A stretch of DNA of 64,000 nt from Pirellula sp. (GTDB lineage Bacteria > Planctomycetota > Planctomycetia > Pirellulales > Pirellulaceae). Made by a program: the position numbers and the translations under genes. The notes beneath the pieces were generated by a model that saw only the letters and a list, made by a program, of their open reading frames with translations, was not told the DNA's origin and searched no databases. The DNA lies in assembly GCA_021300015.1 (NCBI GenBank), contig JAJTFB010000005.1:62001-126000 (forward strand). The letters run 5' to 3'. Position 1 is the stretch's first letter. The number at the start of each line of letters is the position of its first letter. Shown here piece after piece: positions 19,657 through 27,919 of the stretch.

Positions 19657-19811
19657 CGCCCTTTCAGGGCTTTGGCGAATTGGGGCGGCGTACCACCCAG
19701 GGTGGCGCTGCGCGCTACCCTGGGCTATCTCATTATGCCCCTTTGGGGCGTCGGGATCCATGGTTCTTTGAACGAAGCCCGATGGTTTTATGCCCCTCTG
19801 GGGCGAACGAT
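19657..19811. repeat. REP-type palindromic repeat, copy 3 (inverted, compound)
   Basis: It begins with CGCCCTTTCAGGGC, continues with CCCAGGGTGG and TACCCTGGGCTAT, then TGCCCCTTTGGGGCG and a further TGCCCCTCTGGGGCG. The order is reversed relative to copies 1 and 2, so copies 2 and 3 together form a large inverted pair. The final palindrome is doubled. Confidence 0.8.
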
Positions 19812-19865
19812 CCCATTACGGATCGGTGTTGATCCCCAGTTCGGAGAGAATTTCGCGAGGGACGC

Positions 19866-21905
19866 TTAACGCTCAGGCGAACCTTGGGGTCCCTCTTGCT
19901 CGTTTTTTGCTTGGAAGGCCACGAAGCGGTTGAACCAAGTTTGAATCATCATTTTCTGTTGCTGCGTCGAGGCGAGGTTCATCGCGATGTCAACCTCTTT
20001 GCGTCCTGCCGATTTATCGCCAGACCCGTACAAGCACATTCCTTGGATCAGGCGAGCCGTGGGTTGGAGCGGATTGACTCGAATCAGCTCCTGACTTTCG
20101 GCCTGCGCTTCGTAAAAGTCTCCATTGGCTACCTGCATGACCATCCTTTTGATCCGATAGTCCGTCGAACCAGGGTTGTTGGCAACAAGGTCGTTCAGAG
20201 CCGCGATCGATAGATCGAGCCTCCCTGCGACCTCTGCGACATAAGCGACTTGGGCTAGGACCTCTTCGCTCTTGGGAGCCGCCCGCATGGCAGACTGCAT
20301 CGCTGCAAGGGCCGCATCGGGGTTGCCGATTGCGATCTCGGCGGTGCTCAAAGCGATCCAAGCGTCGATGTCATCGGGGGAGCGTTCCAGAGCCTCTTTG
20401 AGCATCGCCCTGGCTTGTTCAACCGTCGGTCGCTTGATCGGCAGGTTCATTGGCATCTTCTCGGTAAAGCCGATCAATGCGATGCCCAGATCTCGGCGTT
20501 GCTCCTCGGGGCTGAGCACATCGCTTTGGAAATAAGGAACCAGTAGCGACTTGTCCTTGGGGCCGTCGTTCGAGGCCGCCGGTTCGCTCGGTCGGCGCAT
20601 GATACGATGGTCCGTCAGGCTGGTGTGAGCGATATTGGTGTTGGAATTCGTTGACATGTGGCACTCGATGCAGTTGTCCTGCTGCTTTTCGCGAACCTCT
20701 TGAACTTCGGTGCAAACCTGTGTTTGATGGCAGGATTTGCAATCATCGATGAATCGACGCAGGGCCTCTTGGGGCTCGAACGATGCATGCGGATCATGGC
20801 AAGAGGTGCAAAGCAGTTTGCCACCCGACGCGGTACGGCACTTGGCCTGGAGCATCTGGTCGAAATGCCCGACGGCCTTGTTCTTGAACTTCGCCTCGGG
20901 GTGTGCCAAGAACGCGTTGATGAACAGTTCCAAGGGCATCCCAGGACGAAAATCGTTCGCCAAACGGTCTTTGCGAGTCACACGTGCCTTGCCGCTCAAA
21001 TGGCATTGGGCACAGATCGACAATTGTAGGTCATCGCTCAAATGCTTCGGATTGACGATCGAGGTATCGATGCCCCCCAGTGATGCGTCTAGCGGCTTGC
21101 CTTCGGTCCGCTCCTGCGAATGCAATTCGCCGGGTCCGTGGCATCGCTCGCAGCCGATGGACAACTGCAACGGACTCAGAGGAAGCTTGTAGCGATTGAT
21201 CGAATCGGGGATCTTCTCGTGCTGGTTGATATGGCAGTAAAGGCACTCGGTGGTCGTAGGCCGCTGGGTCGCTGTCCCAAGATCAAAGCCGGGGGAAATG
21301 TCCCAACGTTTCTTGGTCGAAAACCAACTGACGGGCGACTGCCAAACCGAGTCTGCGTCGTAGACCAAATAGGAGCGACCTCGGGTTCCCGATCCGATCG
21401 CAATGGCAGTAGGGAAATCTAGGGTACCAATCGCTTGCCCGTCGACAGTTTTGGATCCGAGCGTATGGACCATCGTGCGATCTTCGATCGAGACGCTCAT
21501 CTCATAGGGTCCGACTTGGCAAGGGTTCATCGCATCGACTTCGAGCGATTCGAATCCGTCGGATCCAGCGGCGATTGCCGAGCGACCCATGGGGTGCTGA
21601 TGGAACGAGGTGCAAAGCTCTTGATGGCACTGGGCGCAGTTTTTATCCCCCACATAAGCGACATCGGGTTTGATGTTCCGAAATTTGGTTGGATAAGTCC
21701 ATCGCGGATCGGAGCTGGCGAGTCGGACATTTTCCGAAGGCATCGACGTTCCGCTGGCCGCAGTCTCGAGCCCGACTCCAGCCGATTCGGCGATGAGCTT
21801 ATCGACGTCCGTGACACGGATTCCATCGGATCTGCGGGTCAACCACCAGGCCGATCCGCCGAGAATCGCGAATAAAACCAAAACGAGAAGCAGTGACTTG
21901 TTCAT
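19866..21905 (-). CDS. Seven-haem cytochrome c with C-terminal TPRs
   Basis: The chosen start is ATG 21905 (MNKSLLLVLVLFAILGG, a membrane anchor or signal), giving 679 residues; an upstream extension to 21983 would run into the preceding gene. Seven CxxCH haem sites are visible in order: CAQCH, CLYCH, CERCH, CAQCH, CTSCH, CKSCH, CIECH (about residues 90-430). The last third (about 500-660) is helical and TPR-like (DIDAWIALSTAEIAIGNPDAALAAM). The layout matches periplasmic multihaem cytochromes of the c554-like kind fused to TPRs; the electron partner is unknown. It starts 11 bp after the acylase gene ends, so the two are co-transcribed. Confidence 0.88.
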   Translation of the reverse strand: MNKSLLLVLVLFAILGGSAWWLTRRSDGIRVTDVDKLIAESAGVGLETAASGTSMPSENVRLASSDPRWTYPTKFRNIKPDVAYVGDKNCAQCHQELCTSFHQHPMGRSAIAAGSDGFESLEVDAMNPCQVGPYEMSVSIEDRTMVHTLGSKTVDGQAIGTLDFPTAIAIGSGTRGRSYLVYDADSVWQSPVSWFSTKKRWDISPGFDLGTATQRPTTTECLYCHINQHEKIPDSINRYKLPLSPLQLSIGCERCHGPGELHSQERTEGKPLDASLGGIDTSIVNPKHLSDDLQLSICAQCHLSGKARVTRKDRLANDFRPGMPLELFINAFLAHPEAKFKNKAVGHFDQMLQAKCRTASGGKLLCTSCHDPHASFEPQEALRRFIDDCKSCHQTQVCTEVQEVREKQQDNCIECHMSTNSNTNIAHTSLTDHRIMRRPSEPAASNDGPKDKSLLVPYFQSDVLSPEEQRRDLGIALIGFTEKMPMNLPIKRPTVEQARAMLKEALERSPDDIDAWIALSTAEIAIGNPDAALAAMQSAMRAAPKSEEVLAQVAYVAEVAGRLDLSIAALNDLVANNPGSTDYRIKRMVMQVANGDFYEAQAESQELIRVNPLQPTARLIQGMCLYGSGDKSAGRKEVDIAMNLASTQQQKMMIQTWFNRFVAFQAKNEQEGPQGSPER

Positions 21906-21916
21906 AGATGGATGGG

Positions 21917-24052
21917 CTACTTGGTGTACTGCATGGTTTGGGTCGACTCGGTGTTTTGCATCAGTTCGTCGATGTTCCACCAAGTCGGCTTCATGGTTCG
22001 ATTCGAATACAGCGCGGCGGCTTGGTCGACGTAATGGGGGGACTCAACGTGTCCCGATTGCCCCCAGGGCGTGCAGGTAAACGATCGCACGCCGTGCTCT
22101 TGGTCGAAGAACATCAGGATCATGGCCATCGAACCGCTGTTGGCAACTTGGACTCCTGGAAACTCTTTAAGATCGGTGCTGCGGACATCGAGCAGGGTTT
22201 CCGAGAAATTGGCCTCTTTGTCGCCGGAGCTGTAATCCGCACCGGGCGCCGGGAAGTAGGCTCCCCCGCGTCCGACAACGTGGATCTGCCCCCAAGGGAT
22301 ATTCCAAGCTCCGTACTTGGTGGTCATTTCGTCGATGGTCTGTGCGAGCAACTCGAGCATCTGTTGGCGGTCCGGATCCGAAAGGGGTTTGGACTGACCC
22401 AAAGGTCCTAGATTGAGCTTCTCACCGCACTTGAGCCTCCAATACTTGAACAGAGCCGAGGCGGTCGCATCGATCGTGTAGTTGCCATCCCAGGCCAAGA
22501 TGCCTTCGAGAGCCTCGACAAACGTTTTGTTGTCCTGGTATTTCTTGCCGTGCAAGCTGTAGGCTTCGCGAAGCTCTGCCTGCCATCGCGGGGCCAAGTT
22601 GTCGTAGATGTCCAGCACCACATTCATCGCGTCTTGCATCGTGACGGATCGGTTCGATTCGAGCATTTCGATGGTGCGACGACCGCGAGGATTGTTTTGG
22701 TCCCAGGTGACGTTGTAAACATAAGGAGCGTACTTATCTGGAGTCAGCGGCGAATCGACGATCATGTTCGCGGGACTGATGTTGCAATTCTGCATGTAGC
22801 CCTTGGCCGGATTGATCAAACAGACCAAGTCCGATTGGGGATGGATACCCTTCCAAGCCGTCTTGCTGGTCGTGCCGTCGACAGGCCGAGTCCAATCGTA
22901 GCCATCGGGTCGGATCGGGGTCGCACCGTTTCGAACGTAGGAGATGTTGCCTTGAACGTCTGCCGACATCACATTCTGCTCGTTGTATTGATGGCGACCG
23001 AGCGCTTCATTGAACTCATAGACATCCTTGGCATGAGCCATCGCATCGAACTGCTCGTAGAGTCCTGTTTGTTCGAGGTACGGCGATGCGCCGACGTAAG
23101 CGATCCCGTTAGCAAGATCGGGATCGGAGATGACCGGACCGAGATGCGTATAAAGCGCGGTCTTCTCGATCGGCTCGCTATCCTTGAGACCGATGCGAAA
23201 TTTCTCGATTTTCATCGGTCGCCACTGACCATCGTACTGGTACTCAGGGAGCGGATTGGCTCGGATCTTGATCTCGTAGACATCTGAGGTATCCGGTCCA
23301 CCGGTAGTCAACGCCCAGCCGACACGTTGGTTGTGTCCGATCGCCAACATCGGGGATCCGATCAAGTAGTAGCCATTCATGTGCAGATCTCCGCCGTGGA
23401 AGCGAGCTTCGTAGAGGACTGCGAGTCCTTCCCAAGTCAGGTGAGGATCCGACAGCAGGATCGCCGACTTGTCCGCAGAGCGTTTAGGCGAAACGGCCCA
23501 CTGGTTGGAGCCTGCGGCAGGTTTGGGCCGAACCGGCGCTTTGCCCAGATCGTCGCGCATCGTACCTAGGGGCCAGCGCAGGATCATCGCGCGGCCGACG
23601 GCCAGAGGATGCCAAGGCTCGATGTCGATGGCAACTGCGGCAGCCTCCTGGGGATGCTCGGCGATGTAGGCTCGGATGCCTGCGGTGAAGGCTTCGAGAT
23701 TGCTGCGGACCTTCTCGGGCGCTTTTTTGAAATACTCCGTATGCAACGTATCGTTATGAGCCAACCGCATCATGTAGTCCTGTTCGAGCGCCGATGGACC
23801 TTGGATCTCTGCCATCCGACCGACTCCGGTCCGAATCGCCAAATAGATGTCTTCGAGTCGGTCTTGTGCCTGCGCATATCCAAATGCATACATCGCAGCC
23901 GTTTCGTCATCGGAAACCAAGTGGGGTACGCCCCACGTGTCGCGAATAAGCTTGGCTTCCTGGGCCTTGCCCTGGACCAATAGGCAACCGACCAGGAGCG
24001 AGACGATTGCAAGTTGGAAACCAAGCTTACGGACAAACCGATGAATCCGCAT
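21917..24052 (-). CDS. Penicillin-acylase-family Ntn hydrolase
   Basis: An amide hydrolase precursor of about 711 residues if ATG 24052 (MRIHRFVRKLGF, start of a signal peptide) is used; ATGs at 24109 and 24127 are alternatives. The alpha-chain part begins IRDTWGVPHLVSDDETAAMYAFGYAQAQDR, which is family-diagnostic. The self-cleavage point is AAG|SNQW, making Ser182 the beta-chain N-terminal nucleophile. Such enzymes cleave penicillins, acyl-homoserine lactones or other acyl amides in the periplasm; which one cannot be told. A seven-haem cytochrome gene lies immediately downstream in the same unit. Confidence 0.92.
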   Translation of the reverse strand: MRIHRFVRKLGFQLAIVSLLVGCLLVQGKAQEAKLIRDTWGVPHLVSDDETAAMYAFGYAQAQDRLEDIYLAIRTGVGRMAEIQGPSALEQDYMMRLAHNDTLHTEYFKKAPEKVRSNLEAFTAGIRAYIAEHPQEAAAVAIDIEPWHPLAVGRAMILRWPLGTMRDDLGKAPVRPKPAAGSNQWAVSPKRSADKSAILLSDPHLTWEGLAVLYEARFHGGDLHMNGYYLIGSPMLAIGHNQRVGWALTTGGPDTSDVYEIKIRANPLPEYQYDGQWRPMKIEKFRIGLKDSEPIEKTALYTHLGPVISDPDLANGIAYVGASPYLEQTGLYEQFDAMAHAKDVYEFNEALGRHQYNEQNVMSADVQGNISYVRNGATPIRPDGYDWTRPVDGTTSKTAWKGIHPQSDLVCLINPAKGYMQNCNISPANMIVDSPLTPDKYAPYVYNVTWDQNNPRGRRTIEMLESNRSVTMQDAMNVVLDIYDNLAPRWQAELREAYSLHGKKYQDNKTFVEALEGILAWDGNYTIDATASALFKYWRLKCGEKLNLGPLGQSKPLSDPDRQQMLELLAQTIDEMTTKYGAWNIPWGQIHVVGRGGAYFPAPGADYSSGDKEANFSETLLDVRSTDLKEFPGVQVANSGSMAMILMFFDQEHGVRSFTCTPWGQSGHVESPHYVDQAAALYSNRTMKPTWWNIDELMQNTESTQTMQYTK

Positions 24053-24177
24053 GGATCTTCGAAAGGGAAAGTATGGACTAGATAGTGCAGAGACGGTCAG
24101 TGCATTCATGGTAGGTTCAACGTGCAAGTGCCAATGGAATGAACGGCGGGCATCGACCTTCCTTTATAATCTAAGCG

Positions 24178-25182
24178 TTAGGATTGTGGCATAAGCCAGC
24201 TTCTCAATTCCTCAATCTTTGCTTGGCGATCGAGCCACGGAACGTACCCCAATCGGTCTTTGGCAGACGAAATATCAAAGTAGTGATCTACTCCCAGTTG
24301 CAACGCGACAAACCGAGTCATCGGCGGCTCGTCAGCACGCCCCGACCAGCGATAGAGGGTTTCGAGAACCCCGCCTATTCCGTAGGCGGCAAAGACCGGG
24401 ATCGAGCCGCTCGGGGGCTTAAGCCCTGCACATTGGAGAATCGTAGAAATCCATTCCCAGCACTCGATCGGCTGACCATCGGTGATGAAGTACGCGCGGC
24501 CAGCCGCCTGAAGATCCCCGAGGAGCATCTTTTGAAGCGCCAGTACGTGGGCATGTGCCGCATGATCGACATGGACAATGTCGATAAGGTTTCGGCCCGT
24601 GCCGACGCGCCTCAATCGACCTTGGCGACACCGTTCGATCACCCGAGGGATCAGGTGCGGATCACCCACCCCCCAAATCAGATGCGGACGCAGCGCGCAG
24701 GTGGCCATCTTTCCGAGCTCGCAGGCAGCCAAAACCCGCCCCTCGGCAATCGCTTTGGTGCGAGGGTAATCGCACAACCAACGGTCCGGGTAGGGGACTT
24801 GCTCATCGATCCGGGATTGAGGGGAGCCATCGAAACTCACCGAGGGTGAACTCGTGTAGACAAACGCTCCGATGCGATGTGAACGAGCGGACTTGAGCAG
24901 CAGTTCGGTCGCGGTGATGTTCGTCGATTCGTAGTCGGAGCGTTTGCCCCATACTCCTGCGATCGCAGCGGTATGGATGACTGCATCGACATCCTGCATC
25001 GACTCCTCGACAAGTCGAGGGTCAAGGATTGAGCCTTGGATGCACTCGACTCCCGCATCGGCCAGCTCCGGATATCTACCGCGAGCCAGACCCCGGACTC
25101 GGTAGCCTTGCTGGATCAATTGACGGCAGATCGCCGCCCCGAGGAAACCTCCGTAGCCAGTAACAAGGATGCGTTGGGACAC
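24178..25182 (-). CDS. NAD-dependent epimerase/dehydratase, OleD-like
   Basis: A 334-residue extended short-chain dehydrogenase. ILVTGYGGFLGAAICRQL is the Rossmann G-x-x-G-x-x-G motif, DAVIHTAAIAGVWG follows beta-4, and the YPRTKAIAEG segment holds the catalytic Tyr and Lys (Y-x-x-x-K). The sequence resembles 2-alkyl-3-oxoalkanoate reductase (OleD) and 3-beta-hydroxysteroid dehydrogenase relatives. oleA, oleB and oleC are not in the window, so a role in long-chain olefin or hydrocarbon synthesis is only a possibility. It lies about 80 bp downstream of the regulator gene on the same strand. Confidence 0.85.
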   Translation of the reverse strand: MSQRILVTGYGGFLGAAICRQLIQQGYRVRGLARGRYPELADAGVECIQGSILDPRLVEESMQDVDAVIHTAAIAGVWGKRSDYESTNITATELLLKSARSHRIGAFVYTSSPSVSFDGSPQSRIDEQVPYPDRWLCDYPRTKAIAEGRVLAACELGKMATCALRPHLIWGVGDPHLIPRVIERCRQGRLRRVGTGRNLIDIVHVDHAAHAHVLALQKMLLGDLQAAGRAYFITDGQPIECWEWISTILQCAGLKPPSGSIPVFAAYGIGGVLETLYRWSGRADEPPMTRFVALQLGVDHYFDISSAKDRLGYVPWLDRQAKIEELRSWLMPQS

Positions 25183-25261
25183 GATAGGATTGCTCGTTGC
25201 GCGGGTGTTCGGAAAGACGGGTTGTTGGAGGTACTTGGCTAATTGCTACTCATCCGGGCTG

Positions 25262-26713
25262 CTACTCGTTCGGGGTATCGAGTTCCTCGAAGATCACCTC
25301 ATCCCCTGGAGAGCTTGCCGAAGGTGCCGAACCGAGTCCCCATTGCTGCATGCGTCGCAGAAGCCGTGCGCGGGAGATCCCAAGCGACTTGGCCGCCGCA
25401 GTGTTGTTGCGAGGATGGCTCGCCAGGGCTTGTTCGATGAGCATTCGCTCGACTCGCTCAAGGACTTCATCCAAGACGATCGGCTCGGTCGCTTCAATAC
25501 GTTCGATATGCGATGGATAGGTTCGCAAAGAGATCGGCAGATGCGATTCATCGAGCACTTGATCCCCAGCTAGGCGAATCGCATGCTCGAGCGCTCGATC
25601 CATCTCGTCGATGTCCTCGGGCCAAGCGTAAGCCAGCAGGGTATCGAGAAACGCTTGGCTCCAGCGAGCCTGTGGGGCTCTTCGCATCCAGGCGACCAGC
25701 AAGCTTTCGATCTCCCCGGTGCGGGACGAAAGAGCGGGTATGGGTATAATCTGCACCGATGCCCTGGCCATCATCGATTCCCATAGATCCCCACCTTGGA
25801 CGAGCCCCGGCTCGCTCGAATGCCCGACCGTCACAAGGTAATTCCAATTCTGCTCGTGGCAGCGTCGGGCCAAGGGTTCACGCAGTTCCAAGGGGAGCTG
25901 CTCGATGCGATGCAATATCACCTCGGGTAAGTTCGGGCTCTGCCGAGTGTCATCGATCCAGTCGAGTGTGCTCTGCAGAAGATCTTTATCCATCAGCGAA
26001 CCATCGATGACAAACGGGGCCATCCGAGCCGGTCGCTCGCCGCGCTGTGCACGTCGCTCTTTAAACAACATCATCGCCAAAGCCAACAGATAGTTGCCGC
26101 AATGGGCGACGAATCGAAGTGGGTGCTCACCGGCAATCGCCAATGCCAACTGCTTGCGCAGCGTCTGCGTACCTACCGAGGCACTCTGCAAATACCAAAT
26201 CCCATCGAGTTTCGCATCGCTGAGCAACAGCGATAATGACGGGACTTCAACCCGCTGATGAAAGCCCGCATCGAGCATCGCCTGGGTATCCCCAGAATCA
26301 GGCTTGAGCACACACAGATGGCATGGACTGGCCGAGTCGTCCAGTGGCAATATCCACCGCAAGAGCGATCGACACGTGGATCCATCGGGGTGGCTCAGAA
26401 CGACGCTCGAATCCGCAGAGATTCCCTCGGGGATCGAATCTTGCACACAGCGGACCGAAGCGAGCGACCCGTTGGCCGGCAACGCTAGCCAACGTGCAAA
26501 GAGGGTTTGATCCGGCAGTGCCCCTTGGGCATCGACCCTGCAGATAAGACCTAAACTATCTTCAATGCGATCCGCAAAGAGCGTATCGAACGCTTCGTTG
26601 GTAAAGACCAACTGAGAATCCTCCGAGAGCACCCACATCGGGTAGACCGACGAGCCGATCAAACGCGCAATTTGACGCTTCGGTACGTTGCGTTGTGACG
26701 GAGCATCCGACAT
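25262..26713 (-). CDS. Degenerate NtrC-like regulator with PAS-like and Fis HTH domains
   Basis: About 483 residues from ATG 26713 (MSDAPSQRN). The N-terminus (IGSSVYPMWVLSEDSQLVFTNEAFD) is PAS-like. The middle is recognisably built like a sigma-54 activator AAA+ domain but has lost its chemistry: LRFVAHCG stands where the Walker A GESGTGKE should be, LHRIEQLPLELREPLARRC stands where LDEIGE belongs, and no GAFTGA loop is seen. The C-terminus is an intact Fis-type helix-turn-helix (NNTAAAKSLGISRARLLRRMQQWG). It probably binds DNA without ATP-driven activation of sigma-54. It may control the reductase gene just downstream. Confidence 0.8.
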   Translation of the reverse strand: MSDAPSQRNVPKRQIARLIGSSVYPMWVLSEDSQLVFTNEAFDTLFADRIEDSLGLICRVDAQGALPDQTLFARWLALPANGSLASVRCVQDSIPEGISADSSVVLSHPDGSTCRSLLRWILPLDDSASPCHLCVLKPDSGDTQAMLDAGFHQRVEVPSLSLLLSDAKLDGIWYLQSASVGTQTLRKQLALAIAGEHPLRFVAHCGNYLLALAMMLFKERRAQRGERPARMAPFVIDGSLMDKDLLQSTLDWIDDTRQSPNLPEVILHRIEQLPLELREPLARRCHEQNWNYLVTVGHSSEPGLVQGGDLWESMMARASVQIIPIPALSSRTGEIESLLVAWMRRAPQARWSQAFLDTLLAYAWPEDIDEMDRALEHAIRLAGDQVLDESHLPISLRTYPSHIERIEATEPIVLDEVLERVERMLIEQALASHPRNNTAAAKSLGISRARLLRRMQQWGLGSAPSASSPGDEVIFEELDTPNE

Positions 26714-26767
26714 ACAGGGACTCGGAATATCAGGACTCGAAACGATGGACGGAACCAGGAACAAACC

Positions 26768-26810
26768 AAAAATAAAACACCGCAGGCTGCCGATTGCAAC
26801 CTGCGGTGTG
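26768..26810 (-). terminator. Rho-independent terminator of the small secreted protein gene
   Basis: Read leftward, ACACCGCAGG (complement of 26801-26810), a 13-base loop, CCTGCGGTGT (complement of 26778-26787) and then TTTATTTTTGG make a 10-bp stem with a T-rich tail. It lies about 95 bp past the stop of the leftward gene at 26905-27237 and before the regulator gene. Confidence 0.85.
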
Positions 26811-26904
26811 CGGGAAATGGAATGCGTATTGCCATCGCTCGAAAGAGGTTTATCGACGGACTCGAAAACCTCCGCTTGCGTGTCTTGCAGCTTTGCCTAG
26901 CAGC

Positions 26905-27237
26905 CTAGAACACGTCGAGGATGTAATGATGACCCCAATGGTACCGGCGATTGGTCGGATACTCATTGTACCAATGCCGGTTGTAAACAGGAATCTGAAC
27001 CTCAGGAGCGTAGCGATGGTACAGACTGTCGCTGCTCTTGTAGTAGTCGGCCCCATAGAAATTTTGGGGGTAGTAGACATAAGGATAGTGGTTAAAGCGG
27101 GCATAATCGCGATTGCTCGCCGCTCCGCCCCAAGTCCTACCGTAAGCTTGTTGCGACTGCTGTGCATGAGAAACAGAAGCAGTCGAAATACTGGCAACCA
27201 AGGCCAGGGCGACAACCAATAGCGCCTTGCGAATCAT
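26905..27237 (-). CDS. Small secreted Tyr/His-rich protein
   Basis: A 110-residue protein with a clear Sec signal (MIRKALLVVALALVASISTASVSHA). The mature part is rich in Tyr, His, Asn and Arg (HYPYVYYPQNFYGADYYK, YHWGHHYILDVF). No family name is recognised; it resembles small exported proteins often seen in this phylum, but no function can be assigned. It is monocistronic: divergent from exbD (about 230 bp) and closed by its own terminator. Confidence 0.75.
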   Translation of the reverse strand: MIRKALLVVALALVASISTASVSHAQQSQQAYGRTWGGAASNRDYARFNHYPYVYYPQNFYGADYYKSSDSLYHRYAPEVQIPVYNRHWYNEYPTNRRYHWGHHYILDVF

Positions 27238-27466
27238 AATTCCCCCCCGAGAACACGGCTTATTTGACGTCGTCGGTACGACTTCGACCGAGCGACTTGT
27301 AGGAGTTTTCGGCTTATCCGTTTCCTAAAGTTGAATCAATCTATTCGGAGTCTCCGGCAAATTCCTCCCCACTGGGCCTAACCCCAAAGTGGATCGACAC
27401 GATGCCAATGGGTAGAATGACGCGGAATCTCATGCCGATTTCCCAAGTCCTACTCCCAGGCCGATC

Positions 27467-27919
27467 ATGTCCGTCCGAATCCAAAAAGGAAAAGCGCTCG
27501 AGGCCCTGAACCTCACGCCTCTGATCGATGTGGTCTTCCTGCTGCTGATTTTTTTCCTCGTCGCTACCCAGTTCTCCCAAGACGACCAGCAACTGCCGAT
27601 CCAACTCCCCTCAGCCAAAAACGCCGTACCGATGACGGTTGCTCCCGAGGAACTCGTCGTGAGTATCGGCCAGGATGGCACCTACATGCTCCGAGGACAA
27701 CGCTTGGATATCCAGCAACTCGAATCGGTCTTGGCCCAAGCGATCGTCGACAATCCGATCCAGCAGACCGTCATTCTCCGTGGCGATAAAAGGGTCGAGT
27801 TCCAATCGGTCGTCTCGCTGATCGATCTTTGCAATCGCTTGAAAGTCCCTTCGTATCGGATCACCACCCAGGAGGATTCGCCTGAGCCGACTCCTCGTCC
27901 GGACCTGGGGGGGCCATGA
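27467..27919 (+). CDS. exbD: ExbD/TolR-family biopolymer transport protein
   Basis: A 150-residue protein with one N-terminal membrane helix. LNLTPLIDVVFLLLIFFLVAT is the family hallmark, with the proton-carrying Asp in PLIDVVF. The periplasmic part is IGQDGTYMLRGQRLD and so on, and the C-terminal tail is Pro-rich. ExbD works with ExbB/TolQ to couple proton flow to envelope work. No exbB is in the window; it must be elsewhere or absent. Its TGA overlaps the ATG of the following 832-residue protein, so the two are made together. Confidence 0.92.
   Translation: MSVRIQKGKALEALNLTPLIDVVFLLLIFFLVATQFSQDDQQLPIQLPSAKNAVPMTVAPEELVVSIGQDGTYMLRGQRLDIQQLESVLAQAIVDNPIQQTVILRGDKRVEFQSVVSLIDLCNRLKVPSYRITTQEDSPEPTPRPDLGGP

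Larger units (their letters stand above)
19400..19865. other. Gene-free stretch filled with REP-type repeats
   Basis: No credible gene is present. 19402-19456 holds a degraded, reversed half-repeat (CCTTTCAGGGCTTGGG and ACCCAGGGTGG), followed by repeat copies 2 and 3. Open frames in this stretch come from the repeats themselves: similar peptide strings recur at the 49.8 kb copy. Confidence 0.75.

Noticed and set aside
19506-19869. Two overlapping rightward open frames of 93-108 codons
   Set aside because: They lie entirely in REP-type repeats and share peptide strings with the repeat copy at 49.8 kb; no ribosome site or known family.
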